Positions 1 to 11,065 of a stretch of DNA of 64,000 bases are shown in pieces. The position numbers were made by a program, and so were the translations under genes. The DNA is taken from contig NC_059073.1 of the NCBI RefSeq assembly GCF_020497125.1, positions 145,337,012 through 145,401,011 of the forward strand, in the 5' to 3' direction. The stretch's first letter is position 1. Every line of letters begins with the position of its first letter. The stretch is from Mauremys mutica. Lineage: Eukaryota; Chordata; Testudines; Geoemydidae. Below the pieces are notes generated by a model. The model made no database searches, was not told the DNA's origin, and worked only from the letters and a program-made list of their open reading frames with translations.

Positions 1-1889
1 GTCTGTGCAGCCTGGAAACATCCCAGTCAGAAGGGAGACAGACGTGTGTCTCCACCCATGACAGCCAATTGCTGGGGAGCCAGGAGCCTGAGAGGGGGAG
101 CCCTTGCTGGACAAACGAGGGGAAATAGAGGTGCGGTTGCTCTGACGTATGACAATTAGCGCTGCACAATAAGGAAGAGGTGCCAGCTGATTCTCAAAAC
201 TGCATTTGCTCCTTGTTAGCTCTGCGGTGCATCGAGCAATACCACCTTATTTGTGGCATTAAAGGCAACTGGCCTGGCTGCTAGGTGAGGGAACAGATCA
301 ACTGGGTGAAGTGACATTTTTCACTGGACTACTGTCTTTTCAAGTGTGCTTCATGCACTTTTTATGCCAGTGACACTTTTCATATTCAGGTTGTGATCTG
401 AATATTGCAGGTTTTGAATTGGGGAAAGTTTGGGTTTGGTTTTTTTTTTAACCTTTGTCTCCCTTGAACCCCCACACTGGACCTACCTCCTGGCTGCAGC
501 CCCAGGGACAAAGATCTGAGCGCTGTTTGCCAGGGATTGGCGTCTGGCAGCTATGAAAACTGAGATTGGAGCTGAATCAAATCTGCCACCTGCTGCTTCC
601 AATTCCAGGAAGGGAGCCAGGCCTCGGCTTGCCAGGAAGCTGCTGAGGGGAAGGGAAATTGCTGGGGAGAGTGAACCAGCAAGAAAGGGGAAGCCACTTG
701 AAGAGAGAGGACTGAAGGAGCAGGGCCCCTTCGAGTGAAGTCTCCAGCTTGTTGCCTTTCTCCTGCAGCTCTCCCATCAACCTCCCTGCTGAGACTCGGA
801 GTACTCTGGTGAGGGCTAGAGATGGGATTACTAGGTACAAAGTTCACACATGGCATTGTTTATGAACTCACCTGCTGCCAACCAGGGTTTTCCCCAGCAG
901 CTGCTGGCCTGAACCAGAGGCAGGGAGGCATGAGTAGGAAACTAGAGGAAAATAAGGCAGGGCAAGAATCCAAAAGGGGCATGATGGGGGAGGGGGATTT
1001 GGAGCTGTACTTCCTGGCCTCAGATTAAGGATACTCTGGGACAAGCAGAAGGGGACTGTAGAGTGCTGCAGCATCAATGGGGATGGGACAAAAGACATAG
1101 GCCGACACATGCACCAGGAGCTCGGGGGGACACATGGGGACAAAGGATACCAATGAAGAAAAGACAGACATATGGAACAAGGGTATGGAAAAAGGAGAGT
1201 GCATGATACAGAGGGACATGGGGAGAAGCAGAGAACAAGTGAACTGGAAGTGGAGACCAAGAGACAATATAAGACTGAAGAACAAGCTGCTTAGCAGCAA
1301 AGAGAACACTTGTCAGTCTACGATAAAGAATGCAGTAAAGAAGCTAGAAGAATAAACAGTTTCTGTATGATTAAAAATTTCAACTTATAACAGTGCTTTT
1401 CTTCCTTTTTTTTTTTTTTAAATAGCAAATGAATAACTGAAACTGACCAATCTTGCCAGAGCACTTTCAATTGCAAGAGCTGCTAGGCCATTAATTCAAG
1501 ACTGAACTATAGTTGCATGCTGGTACTTCCTCATATGTCTGAGCACACTTTCTGCACTGGCCACAGAGGCTGGTATGAAGCAAAATATACAAAGTGCAAC
1601 CATCAGGTTGGGGAAAAGGTTCCGCAGAGACTTCATGCAACTTATTTAATAAACCAAGTGGTGACAGTATTTGGGCCAATGTTTTCCTTATAAATGCATT
1701 TCAGAAACACTAATTCCTCTTTTATATCACCAGAAGTAGAAGTAGAATAAAGAGTCAGAATGTAAGTGAGAGCAACTTCACCTTTTCAAGAAAGGTCAGT
1801 AGAAATTCAAATTTTTGACAGATTCAGGTGAGTGCAGCAAACCACTTTGAGGCCACCTATGATAGAGTCCATAATGCAAAAGAAAACAC
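1..1889. other. no recognisable gene; downstream flank of TGOLN2
   Basis: No exon, RNA gene or clear repeat was recognised. The short open frames here show no family features. The last exon of TGOLN2, whose coding part may be only a codon or two, could lie here or anywhere below 5618, but it cannot be picked out by eye. Confidence 0.3.
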
Positions 1890-2457
1890 TGTCTCAAAGA
1901 TAGTCCTTTCCAAGCTTGTCTTCATCACCTGAGTCATCACCTCTGTTTTTGGATGGGTGGCTCCCCTGGAGGATCGATGCCAAGGTTAGCTGCAACATGC
2001 ACACATTCAATATAAATTTTGTTCCATTTTTCTCATAATTGTGCCAATTTAGTGAGATGCCTTCGATGTTATCTTTCAACATCAAGTGTATCATCTCAGT
2101 GCTGAAGAAGCAGGTTCTGTTCATTGATGCCGTGTAGAATTTTCAGTCAAACTGAGGCAAGTAGAATATTTAAATTTTGACATGTATTTTACTAGCCCAG
2201 CAATATCATTTCTGGTTTTGGCAGCCAGGCTTAATTCAGAGAATTCGTTCAATGCCACCTGTAAGTCTTTCAGGTTCTTGGCACACATGCAGCCTACTCT
2301 GTACCAGACATTGAATGGAGCGAATCAAACATTTTTCTTCAAAATTTCACATCGCTGTGGACTTGCACGGAACATTGTAGAATGACTGAAGACAGCCAAA
2401 GAACATACTACAATCAATGACTCCGCCGAACCAGCACCTACCAAGTTCAGCCTACGC

Positions 2458-2703
2458 CAGTGAGTTTCAACTTTCCAGACTACTGTACCTCCTTCAGGAG
2501 TCTGATTTGTCTTGTTGTGGCGGCAAGTTTCTCTTCTGCTTACCGCTCACTATTGCTAACTTTCTCATTTTGTCTATTAAATTTTAGTTTGCACTGACTT
2601 CACTAGTGCTTTTTATGTAGCCTGTTGTAAAACTAGGCAAATATCTAGATGAGTTGATGTACCCCCTGGAAGACCTCTGCATACCCCTGGTTGACAACCA
2701 CTG
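2458..2703. mobile_element. hAT-type MITE with 8-bp target duplication
   Basis: A 246-bp non-coding element. It begins CAGTGAGTTTCAAC and ends GTTGACAACCACTG, which are degenerate hAT (Charlie-like) terminal inverted repeats. It is flanked by GCCTACGC on the left (2450-2457) and GCCTATGC on the right (2704-2711), a 7/8 match as expected for a hAT target duplication. The same family recurs at 20265-20641. It sits inside the decayed hAT transposase, so it inserted later. Confidence 0.8.
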
Positions 2704-3149
2704 GCCTATGCGATGCATATTGTGGGAAAAAATGCCTGAGGAGTCTGTTGAAGCACTGCCTGAGCTCAGGAATATTTCCTGCCATATTAGCACCATTATC
2801 AAAAGCTTGTCCACAACAGCCCTGGAAATCTAATCTATGTTTGACTATAGCATTGTGAATCATTTCTGCTATTTCCTCACCAGTCTTCTTGGTAAAATCT
2901 GAAGCACAAAAAACATTCCTGAATCACAAAGTTACCAGCAGGTATTTGATGAACATATCTGATCAACAGTGTTTGTTCCTCATGTGAGGTGTCTAGAGTT
3001 ACAATAGAAATTACTGAAAAGTACTTGACCTCTTTAACCTTGTTGGTGCCATTAGGCACAGCCCTAGACAATTCAGGAGGGTAGAAAACCACAGTATTAA
3101 TGAAGCTTTTCTGTACCAGGCCTGAAATGGACCAAAGTTATTTTATGCT

Positions 3150-3625
3150 TGTCTAGAGTCCCTCCATATTAAACTCTAGTTGAATTCCCAAGTTAGAAGT
3201 GAGAATGGAATGTGTAACTGTTTCTTATCAGTACAACACGGACAGCAGGAGATAGTAAAAAGAGGCCCCTTTTTACTACTTGTGTTTAGTTTAGAAAGAG
3301 GGGAGACAAGGTAATAAATTCAGAAGTAAACCAAGGTAACAGCCTTGAAAAGTTACGAGATGAATTGTTTGCTGTCAAGGATGATTTAATTGTTAACTAT
3401 ACACTGTATGTACTATATAGGAGGGGGGAGGAGACTAGTGGGGGGTAATGAGGATGCCTTGTTGAAGTCATGTATAAGAAGAGACACACAGCTTGTATCT
3501 GTGTGCAGGATCTGAGATTGTAATATCTCCCTGGCACCTTACTTGGGCTCAAATAAACTTTTTCTGCATTCTCCACCCTGGTGTGATAATTAGTGCGACG
3601 CACACCGGGCAACGAACCACAGTTT
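3150..3625 (+). repeat. possible solo LTR
   Basis: This stretch interrupts the hAT relic and looks like an LTR promoter/polyadenylation unit on the plus strand. There is a TATAAGA box at about 3471, then an AATAAA signal at about 3552, then a GT-rich stretch ending near ACCGGGCAACGAACCACA. No gag, pol or env coding was found nearby. Boundaries and target duplication were not established, so the class (retroviral or Gypsy-like) is open. Confidence 0.4.
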
Positions 3626-4650
3626 GCTGCCTCAGGCCTTTTGGGCCGGCAACAACCTCACACCAGGATTGTTTTCATGACTTACCCTGCACATTCTTGA
3701 ATATATTCCTTTTGGGTCTCAGGGGGTAAGTAGGATTGAACTCTCTGATGTTGCACCTGTGCCTTCTTCACATAGTCACCCAAAAACTGGTTATATTTGG
3801 CTAACAACTCAATAATAGCCAAGAAATTACCCTTGGATTTATCACCTAGCTTGTAACTTGTGCCACAGAAAGCTAACCCTTGTTCTCTAAGAACAACACA
3901 ACATCTAAAATACGCTTCAGAACTTTCTTCCACTTTTCTTTTTTATTTCCAAAATTTGTCTCCAACAACGAGGGGAGGGTTTTATCACCTTTCAGTCTTC
4001 TTGTTTCCATCCATTTCACATAGCATGTTCTGCATGATGCTGTTTTTTCATGGTCAGGGATTCATTTACACAGCTGGTGCCAGCTGCGATCTGCAGTCTA
4101 CTCAGTTAGCATGGCTAAGCCTGGGAGAACACCCTTGAGTTGTTGCATCCAGGGGAACAGTAGACATGGAATGCAGTGAACAGCATGCTGTATCACTGCT
4201 ATCCAGTCATGTCCCACTTTTTCTCCATTAGGAAGAGTGCAGGAGAGAAGTATATTGGGAAATTGTTTTCCTTTTGTATCCCTTTCTGGATGGATTTTTA
4301 ATCTTCCAGTCATGAAGCACAAGTCTATCAATGCCATCCTGTTTTACAGGCCCTGCACTTGAACAAATGTTCTCAACAGAAAAATGAGATGGCTCATGTT
4401 CATCCTCCTCCTCCACTTCATCTAGGCCAGGACCTGGAGGATTACAGTCTCTCTCTCCTTCCCCACTCCCCGGCTTCCATCCAGACATTCTAAAGTTCTT
4501 CCTGCTGCTTCTTGTTCTGCAGTTTTTCTCTGCTTTTCCTTTTTTCTGCACCTGACTCATTATACATGCTTCATATTTGACTATACGAGGGTAAGCGAAG
4601 TTCAGTGCAGTGCTAAATTTCCCTAGATCTAGGGCAGTGGTTTCCAAAAG

Positions 4651-5110
4651 CAGAGTGCTCGCTCTCTCTCACCTCTTCCCCTCCCCTCTTCTAACAGGAG
4701 GGGAGGGGGACAGAGGGAGCAGAATGAGCTCAGGTGCTCAGGAAAGCTCCACTCCTTCCTCCCCACTCCCCTTCTGCGGACAGGGATGGTTCTTCTGCTT
4801 CTTCCCTTCCCCTGCAGCATATGGCCAGGGAAGTGGCAGGGAGGTACAGAGCCCTTGGCGCTGCCCCTCCTTCCCCCCGCCGCAGCTTGCAAGGGGGAGA
4901 GGGAACTGAAAACCCCCTCCCCAGCCTGGGAGGAGGTGAAGAACCCAAGGATCAGAAGTGAGGCTGGGGGCGGGGAGAGAACTAATGGGGGGCTGGGAGC
5001 TGTGTGGAGTGGACAGAGGGATGAGGGCTGGGGGGCGCAAAACTATGGGGGCGCTGAATTGATAGGAACCTACTAAATAGGTTTCAGTGCATTTCCATCT
5101 GCTGGAAAAG
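4651..5110. other. GC-rich non-coding tract beside the hAT relic
   Basis: Purine-rich, GC-rich sequence that is open in several frames on both strands. Such frames are expected from the base composition and show no protein motif. It begins right after CAGTGGTTTCCAAA (4633), which resembles a hAT terminal inverted repeat. It may therefore be the non-coding end of the same or another hAT element, but no matching right end was seen. Confidence 0.35.
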
Positions 5111-5617
5111 GTTATGACAATGGCTTCACAGCAAGGCTTAGCAGCTCCTGCCCTGCTGATCCCCATCAGCCTCCAGTGCCTTAAGGAGCCTCCAGGATCC
5201 TGTGGGTCAGATCCTCAGTTGGTGTAGACTGCTGATTTACATCAGGTGAGAAATCAGGCTCTTTGCCGTAGGGCCCACAAGACCAACCATCAGCACAGAT
5301 ACTTCCCTTTTCAGGGATGGCATGTTGAAAACAAAAGATAACTTAAATGGGCAGAACAAAGCCTCGTCAGACTAAGGGCAGGGCCATTACCAAAAACCTT
5401 CTCGCCAAAGCTGGCTTCCCATCAGCTTCATGACTGGCCCTGGCTTGGTGGAGTCCAGCTGCTGCACTTGCTTCTCAGCTGGCACAGCACAAAGCAACAA
5501 TAGGCAGTACTGCACCTACTCCCCAAAGTTCCTGGCTATTGGCAAAAGACGGCTGAGTTCATTTTCAAGCCCTGCCTATCTGATGGGCTGTTATATCAAG
5601 ACCCGATTCACTCTTAC

Positions 5618-5701
5618 CTTTTGATCCAGTCTCTGATATTCACTGGATTTGGGCCGCCGGGGTAGTTTTGATCGTTTTCCTTCCAGAGCAAAAGCAATGA
5701 T
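5618..5701 (-). CDS. TGOLN2: TGOLN2 exon 3 (cytoplasmic tail with YQRL signal)
   Basis: An 84-nt exon of 28 codons, in phase 0 with exon 2. The acceptor is ...TCTTCAAAG just above 5701 and the donor is AAG|GTAAGA just below 5618. It encodes [12 protein letters not shown], then LPRRPKSS, then EYQRLDQK. The tail matches the TGN38/TGN46 cytoplasmic domain. YQRL is the tyrosine-based signal known to bind clathrin adaptor mu subunits and to recycle the protein from the plasma membrane to the trans-Golgi network. No surrounding frame of 60 codons exists, so the exon was found by reading the minus strand. If the donor were ignored, the frame would add eight codons (VRVNRVLI) before a stop. The consensus donor suggests a further terminal exon instead. 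Confidence 0.93.
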
Positions 5702-6699
5702 CTTTGAAGACAGAAAGAGAAGGAAATAAATCAGCAAGCAAATCCTGAGAGGTTACCACATTTTGTGGTGGTTGAAAAGAACTGATGCAGAACTACAGGC
5801 ATTATATGTATCCTCTTTTCCCACTTCAGGGACAGTTAGTTCTGCTCTTGTGTTCCACTCTCATAGCAACGAAACGTCTCACCTGACCAAAGCCTGTTTT
5901 CCCCAGCATTGGCAGCTCCTAGATTTCCAAATTCAGGACTGCCTAACCCACACCAGAGGTTTCATCACTCTCCAAAGAGCCTCCCCCACATTCTTTATCT
6001 GGGTATGACGACACCATACACAATGACTCAGCAGGAGCCCGTGTTGCCAATTCTCACGAGTCTTAAGATATGTTTTTCTTTAAGCCCCCATGTCTTGTAG
6101 AGTCATATTACATGAGAATCGCAGCTTTGATTGTAATTAAAGAGTAATTTTCTAGCCATGATTGTGGTGAAAAGCTTGAAAACGTGAACCTAAAGGTTCC
6201 CACATATCAGAAAGCAAATAAGAACCCAAGATTTATTTTTTAAAATGACGACTTGAAAGTCAATCTAGTTATTTTTGAACGATTAAGACTGACAATAATG
6301 CATCTTCCATGGGGACCAACTCCATTTGTTAACGAAAGGAGTTCACAGAACACTGCCAGCCTATTAAACTAAGATATGGCCAGTACCACGCTGCCATATA
6401 ATTCCTCTTTATTCACTACTGCCCCACTCAGCTTACACTGCTTCCCAATATGATTTACAGAAAAATGCAAAAAGGTGAACACAAGTCGCTAGATTATGGA
6501 AAGTGGATCCCCTGAATAAAAAAAAATGAGGTCACTTTTTAATTTGTTGTTTTGAACTTTTCACATTTTCTTAGAAGACACGTTAAATGGGATGACAGTG
6601 AGCAGTGAAGGAATGTACAAGAGCAGGGACCAGGCAAAACCCCTTTATCGTTTGTTTTCAGAATTTCTAACATTTGGGATTTAAAAAGGTATAAAATCT

Positions 6700-6975
6700 T
6701 TGGCTATGTCTACATTTAAAGCACTACAAAAGCAAAGCAAAGCTGCACCCACCCCTGTAGCGATTCAGTATAGACATTCTACAGCATCCTACCACTGTAG
6801 TCAATTCACTTTCCCGACAGGCGGTAGCTAGGTCGACAGAATTCTTCTGTCAACCTAGCACTGTCTACAATGGGGGTTAGGTTGGCTTAACTATGTCTCT
6901 CAGGGGGGTGGATTTTTCACACTCCCAAGAGACACAGCTATGCTGATGTAAGTTTTCAGGGCAGACTAGCCCTTT
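6700..6975. mobile_element. hAT-type MITE (GGCTATGTCTACA family)
   Basis: Starts near TTGGCTATGTCTACA and ends near CAGACTAGCCCT, with internal text (AGCACTACAAAAGC, GTAGCTAGGTCGACAG, CAATGGGGGTTAGG) typical of a short non-autonomous DNA transposon common in turtle genomes. The class is by resemblance. The target duplication was not resolved. Confidence 0.5.
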
Positions 6976-7299
6976 GCAAAGAAACTGTAATAGTGTTTTG
7001 AATGTAATTTATTTCTTGGAATTTAGAACAAAGAGAGCACCCATCCGCTACTGTAGGTGCCTTTGATGCTATTTATGACCATCACTGGCAAACACCACAG
7101 CAAAAAGCCCCACACAACCCAATAGGCAGGATGTTCCCCACCAAAACTCCAAAACCATAATCAAGTCACCCCTTTCAGGTCTCAACCTCTTCAGCCACCC
7201 AGGAAAACAGGATACCAGACAGAGGCATGAGTGAAATACTGTAACATGTCTGGCCTCTCCTTGCTGTAAGTCAAACAGAAACTGCAAACAACCACACAG

Positions 7300-9545
7300 C
7301 ATAAGAACATAAGAAAGGCCGTACCGGGTCAGACCAAAGGTCCATCTAGCCCAGTATCTGTCTACCGACAGTGGCCAATGCCAGGTGCCCCAGAGGGAGT
7401 GAATCTAACAGGCAATGATCAAGTGATCTCTCTCCTGCCATCCATCTCCATCCTCTGACGAACAGAGGCTAGGGACACCATTCTTACCCATTCTGGCTAA
7501 TAGCCATTTATGGACTTAGCCACCATGAATTTATCCAGTCCCCTTTTATCCAGTCTGACAATTTTATTCTTTACTATTGTTTCAACTAATTTGCCCGGTA
7601 CCGATGTTAGACTTACCGGTCTGTAATTGCCGGGATCACCCTTAGAGCCCTTTTTAAATATTGGCGTTACATGAGCTAACTTCCAGTCATTGGGTACCGA
7701 AGCCGATTTAAAGGACAGGTTACAAACCTTAGTTAATAGTTCCGCAACTTCACATTTGAGTTCTTTCAGAACTCTTGGGTGAATGCCATCTGGTCCCGGT
7801 GACTTGTTAATGTTGAGTTTATCAATTAATTCCAAAACCTCCTCTAGTGACACTTCAATCTGTGACAGTTCCTCAGATTTGTCACCTACAAAAGCCAGCT
7901 CAGGTTTGGGAATCTCCCTAACATCCTCAGCCGTGAAGACTGAAGCAAAGAATCCATTTAGTTTCTCCGCAATGACTTTATCGTCTTTAAGCGCTCCTTT
8001 TGTATTTCGATCGTCAAGGGGCCCCACTGGTTGTTTAGCAGGCTTCCTGCTTCTGATGTACTTAAAAAACATTTTGTTATTACCTTTGGAGTGTTTGGCT
8101 AGCCGTTCTTCAAACTCCTCTTTGGCTTTTCTTATTACACTCTTGCACTTAAGTTGGCAGTGTTTGTGCTCCTTTCTATTTGCCTCACTAGGATTTGACT
8201 TCCACTTTTTAAAGGAAGTCTTTTTATCTCTCACTGCTTCTTTTACATGGTGGTTAAGCCACGGTGGCTCTTTTTTAGTTCTTTTACTGTTTTTCTTAAT
8301 TTGGGGTATACATTGAAGTTGGGCCTCTATTATGGTGTCTTTAAAAAGGGCCCATGCAACTTGCAGGGATTTCACTTTAGTCACTGTACCTTTTAACTTT
8401 TGTCTAACTAACCCCCTCATTTTTGTATAGTTCCCCCTTTTGAAATTAAATGCCACAGTGTTGGGCAGTTGTGTTCTTCCCACCACAGGGATGTTGAATG
8501 CTATTGTATTATGGTCACTATTTCCAAGCGGTCCTGCTATAGTTACCTCTTGGACCAGCTCCTGCGCTCCACTCAGGATTAAATCTAGAGTCGCCTCTCC
8601 CCTTGTGGGTTCCCGTACCAGCTGCTCCATGAAGCAGTCATTTAAAGTATCGAGAAATTTTATCTCTGCATTTCGTCCTGAAGTGAAATGTTCCCAGTCA
8701 ATATGGGGATAATTGAAATCCCCCACTATTATTGTGTTCTTAATTTTGATAGCCTCTCTAATTTCCCTTAGCATTTCATCATCACTATTACTGTCCTGGT
8801 CAGGTGGTCGATAATAGATCCCTAATGTTATATTTTTACTAGAGCATGAAATTTCTATCCATAGAGACTCTATGGAACATGTGGATTCGCTTACGATTTT
8901 TACTTCATTTGAATCTACACTTTCTTTCACATATAGTGCCACTCCTCCCCCTGCACGACCTGTTCTGTCCTTCCGATATATTTTGTACCCCGGAATGATT
9001 GTGTCCCATTGGTTGCTCTCAGTCCACCAGGTTTCTGTGATGCCTATTATATCTATATCCTCCTTTATCACAAGGCACTCTAGTTCACCCATCTTATTAT
9101 TTAGACTTCTGGCATTTGTGTACAAGCACTTTAAAAACTTGTCCCTGTTTATTAGCCTGCCTTTTTCTGATGTGCCAGATTCTTTTTTATGTGACTGTTT
9201 ATCATCTGATCCGGCCCTTACATTATACTTTTCAGTCCTCTGCTCCTGACTATAACCTGGAGATTCTCTATCATCAGACTCTCCCCTAAGAGAAGCCTGT
9301 GTCCGATCCACACGCTCCTCTGCAGCAGTCGGCTTTCCCCCATATGTTTTAGTGGCCTTCTGAACCAGGCCAGGAGTGTCAGGCTGGATACAGAACACTG
9401 CAGTCTGCCCTGATGGATCACTATCTCCAGTCCACACTGGAAGAGCCCCTTTCCTTACCACATTTCTCCTAGCAGGTACTTCCTGAACCAGACTCCTCAA
9501 TTTAAGGTTACTGCTTTCTGCACAGACAATAAGGAAATGCAAATA
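7300..9545 (-). mobile_element. CR1 LINE with internal deletion of the reverse transcriptase
   Basis: A single minus-strand frame (about 681 codons) encodes a CR1 ORF2 fragment. The AP-endonuclease part shows YTNARSLNNKM, GITETWW, GGGVALYVK, IYYRPP, VGDFNYPHIDW and SDHNTIAF. The start of the reverse transcriptase shows NKSPGPDGIHPRVLKEL, then [18 protein letters not shown]. After about 7560 it jumps directly to the 3'-terminal coding end (KSINGY, stop) and the CR1 3' tail (7300-7548; GACCAAAGGTCCATCTAGCC on the plus strand). The palm motifs, including the catalytic FADD region, are missing, so the copy cannot retrotranspose itself. It lies in TGOLN2 intron 2 in the sense orientation. Confidence 0.92.
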
Positions 9546-10099
9546 GGATTTTCTTACTAGGATTAAAGCTTTTAAAAGCCTGGGTCATATGCACATAGGA
9601 GAGAGACTGCACTGTATGGATCAAGGTGCTGCTGGCATGATAACACTCAGGAAGGTCTACTAGGTTACTTCAATGAAGAATGATCTTCAGCTAGTCTAGG
9701 CCATGTCTCTATGCCAGCCTGAAGCAACCCTAACGCATTATGAGCACTATGCATTAAACTACAGTCCAGCCTCCTAGCTGGACACTTCTCAGCATCTAAA
9801 GAAATTTAGACTGAAGAGAAAAGGAGCAGTCAACAGGAAAAAGCATCTTAACTGCTACTCCTCTCATTCCTTCCCACCCCAGTTCCACACCTGGAGATGA
9901 GCACCAGGACTAAGACCACATGGTTTTCACAAAGACTTAAGACCCTCCCCTGGGTACAACACTCTCGTTGCTCATCCCAACAGGACTTGAGGGTTGGAGA
10001 AAACCCCAACAACATAAAACCCAAAGATAGGTCAGTGTCCACTAGCACTGATAAAGCCCTGAAGCAGACGGGGCACACACCACATCCAGAAAAGCTCAC

Positions 10100-10686
10100 C
10101 TTCCGCTTATTGTGATAAGCGATGTACAAAGCAGCAACGACAATGGCTGCGGTCACCAGGTAGGCAAAGAAGTGGCTATTCTCTGATTCATCTTTGGGGG
10201 GAGCAGCAGGGGCACTCTCCTTCCTCCCCTCATCAGGCTGAGCAGCTTCATTCATCTTCTCCTCACCAGTGGGGTCTTCATTTTCCAAAACAGCCTCACT
10301 GCTAGTGCCGTCATCTGCCTTCTCCTCCTTCAGTGGCTCCTTCTTTTCTTCCTCCTTCTTCTCCTCCTTTAGTGGCTTCTCCTTTTCCTCCTTCAGTGGC
10401 TCCTTCTTTTCTTCCTCCTTCTTCTCCTCCTTTAGTGGCTTCTCCTTTTCCTCCTTCAGTGGCTCCTTCTTTTCTTCCTCCTTCTTCTCCTCCTTCTCTG
10501 GCTCCTTCTTCTCCGGTGGCTCCTGCTTTGCCTCCTCCTTCTTCTCCTGCTTTGCCTCCTCCGTTGGCTCCTTCTTCTCCTGCTTTGCCTCCTCCGTAGG
10601 GGTCTTGGTCTCCTGGCTCCCCTCAGATGGGTTTTTCGCAGCTGCCTGGCTGATGTGGGATTCTGGAGAGCTTGTGGTTGCTGGAA
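10100..10686 (-). CDS. TGOLN2: TGOLN2 exon 2 (lumenal repeats and membrane segment)
   Basis: A 587-nt exon. The acceptor TTGGCAG lies just above 10686 and the donor AAG|GTGAGC just below 10100. It joins exon 1 in phase (G|TT gives Val) and ends in phase 0 after HNKRK. The lumenal part is extremely Lys/Glu-rich, with runs of [11 protein letters not shown] and a tandem block of about 21 residues ([19 protein letters not shown]) present almost three times. An acidic stretch follows ([20 protein letters not shown]). Then comes [20 protein letters not shown], a single membrane segment nearly identical to that of TGN38/TGN46, and basic HNKRK. The product is a type I membrane protein that cycles between trans-Golgi network and plasma membrane. 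The charge-rich repeats replace the tandem repeats of mammalian TGN46. The frame stays open past the donor for 84 codons, which I regard as intronic. Confidence 0.95.
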
Positions 10687-10959
10687 CTGCCAACAAAGCA
10701 CACAGATTATGGCTGCTATTTGCAGCAGCCACTTGGGGCAATAACCCCACAGCGCTCCCCTTCCCGCTCCCCTTCCCTCGCACCCGGGGCCCCCGCGCCA
10801 GGGAAGTCAATGGGAGGTTTACCGCGGGCGCGCACCCTGCGGCAATTGGAGACCTGGATGAGACAAGGCCCAAAACCAACCCCCGGCCCCGCCACTCCAC
10901 AGGACCCCCCCCCCCCCAGCGGAGCGCCCCCAGTAGCGAATGGGCCCGGGGTGTCTCAC
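10687..10959 (-). other. TGOLN2: TGOLN2 intron 1, 273 nt and stop-free in the coding frame
   Basis: GT starts at 10959 (ATGG|GTGAGAC) and AG ends at 10687. The length is 273 nt, exactly 91 codons, and the coding frame is open throughout. Retaining the intron would insert 91 residues and keep the frame. I call it an intron because both sites are good and the joined frame restores the signal peptide next to the TGN lumenal domain. Confidence 0.85.
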
Positions 10960-11065
10960 CCATAGCGGGGAGCTCCTGAGTGCCGTTCTCGGGGGCGCAG
11001 AGCGCCGCCGCCATCAGCGTCAGCAGCAACAACAGGAGCCGCAGAGCCCCGCGCGCCGCCGCCAT
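10960..11065 (-). CDS. TGOLN2: TGOLN2 exon 1 (start codon and signal peptide)
   Basis: A 106-nt coding exon from ATG at 11065 to G at 10960. It encodes a signal peptide (MAAARG, then a leucine-rich core, then AAALCA) with likely cleavage after about residue 23-24. Mature [11 protein letters not shown] follows, with an N-glycosylation sequon NGT. The ATG is in a strong context (GTCACCATGG: A at -3, G at +4). An upstream in-frame ATG at 11176 would add 37 Arg/Ala-rich residues and bury the signal peptide, so I prefer 11065. Donor is G|GTGAGA. Confidence 0.92.

Larger units (their letters stand above)
1890..4650 (-). pseudogene. decayed hAT-superfamily transposase (TTF/ZMYM-like)
   Basis: Minus-strand fragments in N- to C-terminal order resemble vertebrate hAT transposases of the type annotated as zinc finger MYM-type 1-like. 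Around 4098-4337 there is a TTF-type finger remnant (HDWIAVIQHAVHCIPCLLF). A conserved block with LGDKSKGNFLAIIELLAKY lies at 3682-3933. A block with KVKEVKYFSVIS lies at 2877-3092, and the core motif CCGQAFDNGANMAGN is at about 2645-2863. A more degraded C-terminal part reaches about 1890. Frames change and stops interrupt, and two later insertions break it (2458-2703 and about 3150-3625). It is a dead transposon copy, not a host gene. The family assignment comes from motif recognition. The outer ends are not defined. Confidence 0.75.
5702..10099 (-). other. TGOLN2: TGOLN2 intron 2
   Basis: A 4.4-kb intron between the donor after 10100 and the acceptor before 5701. It contains a CR1 LINE copy (7300-9545, same strand as the gene) and a hAT-like MITE at about 6700-6975. 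The remaining stretches, 5702-6699 and 9546-10099, show nothing recognisable. Confidence 0.85.

Noticed and set aside
4738..5166. 142-residue minus-strand frame near the hAT relic
   Set aside because: Low-complexity GC-rich sequence open on both strands; no recognisable domain.
7783..8316. 177-residue plus-strand frame
   Set aside because: Antisense shadow of the CR1 ORF2 fragment.
10269..10979. Ser/Phe-rich plus-strand frame opposite TGOLN2 exon 2
   Set aside because: Antisense shadow of the GAG/AAG codons of the Lys/Glu repeats.
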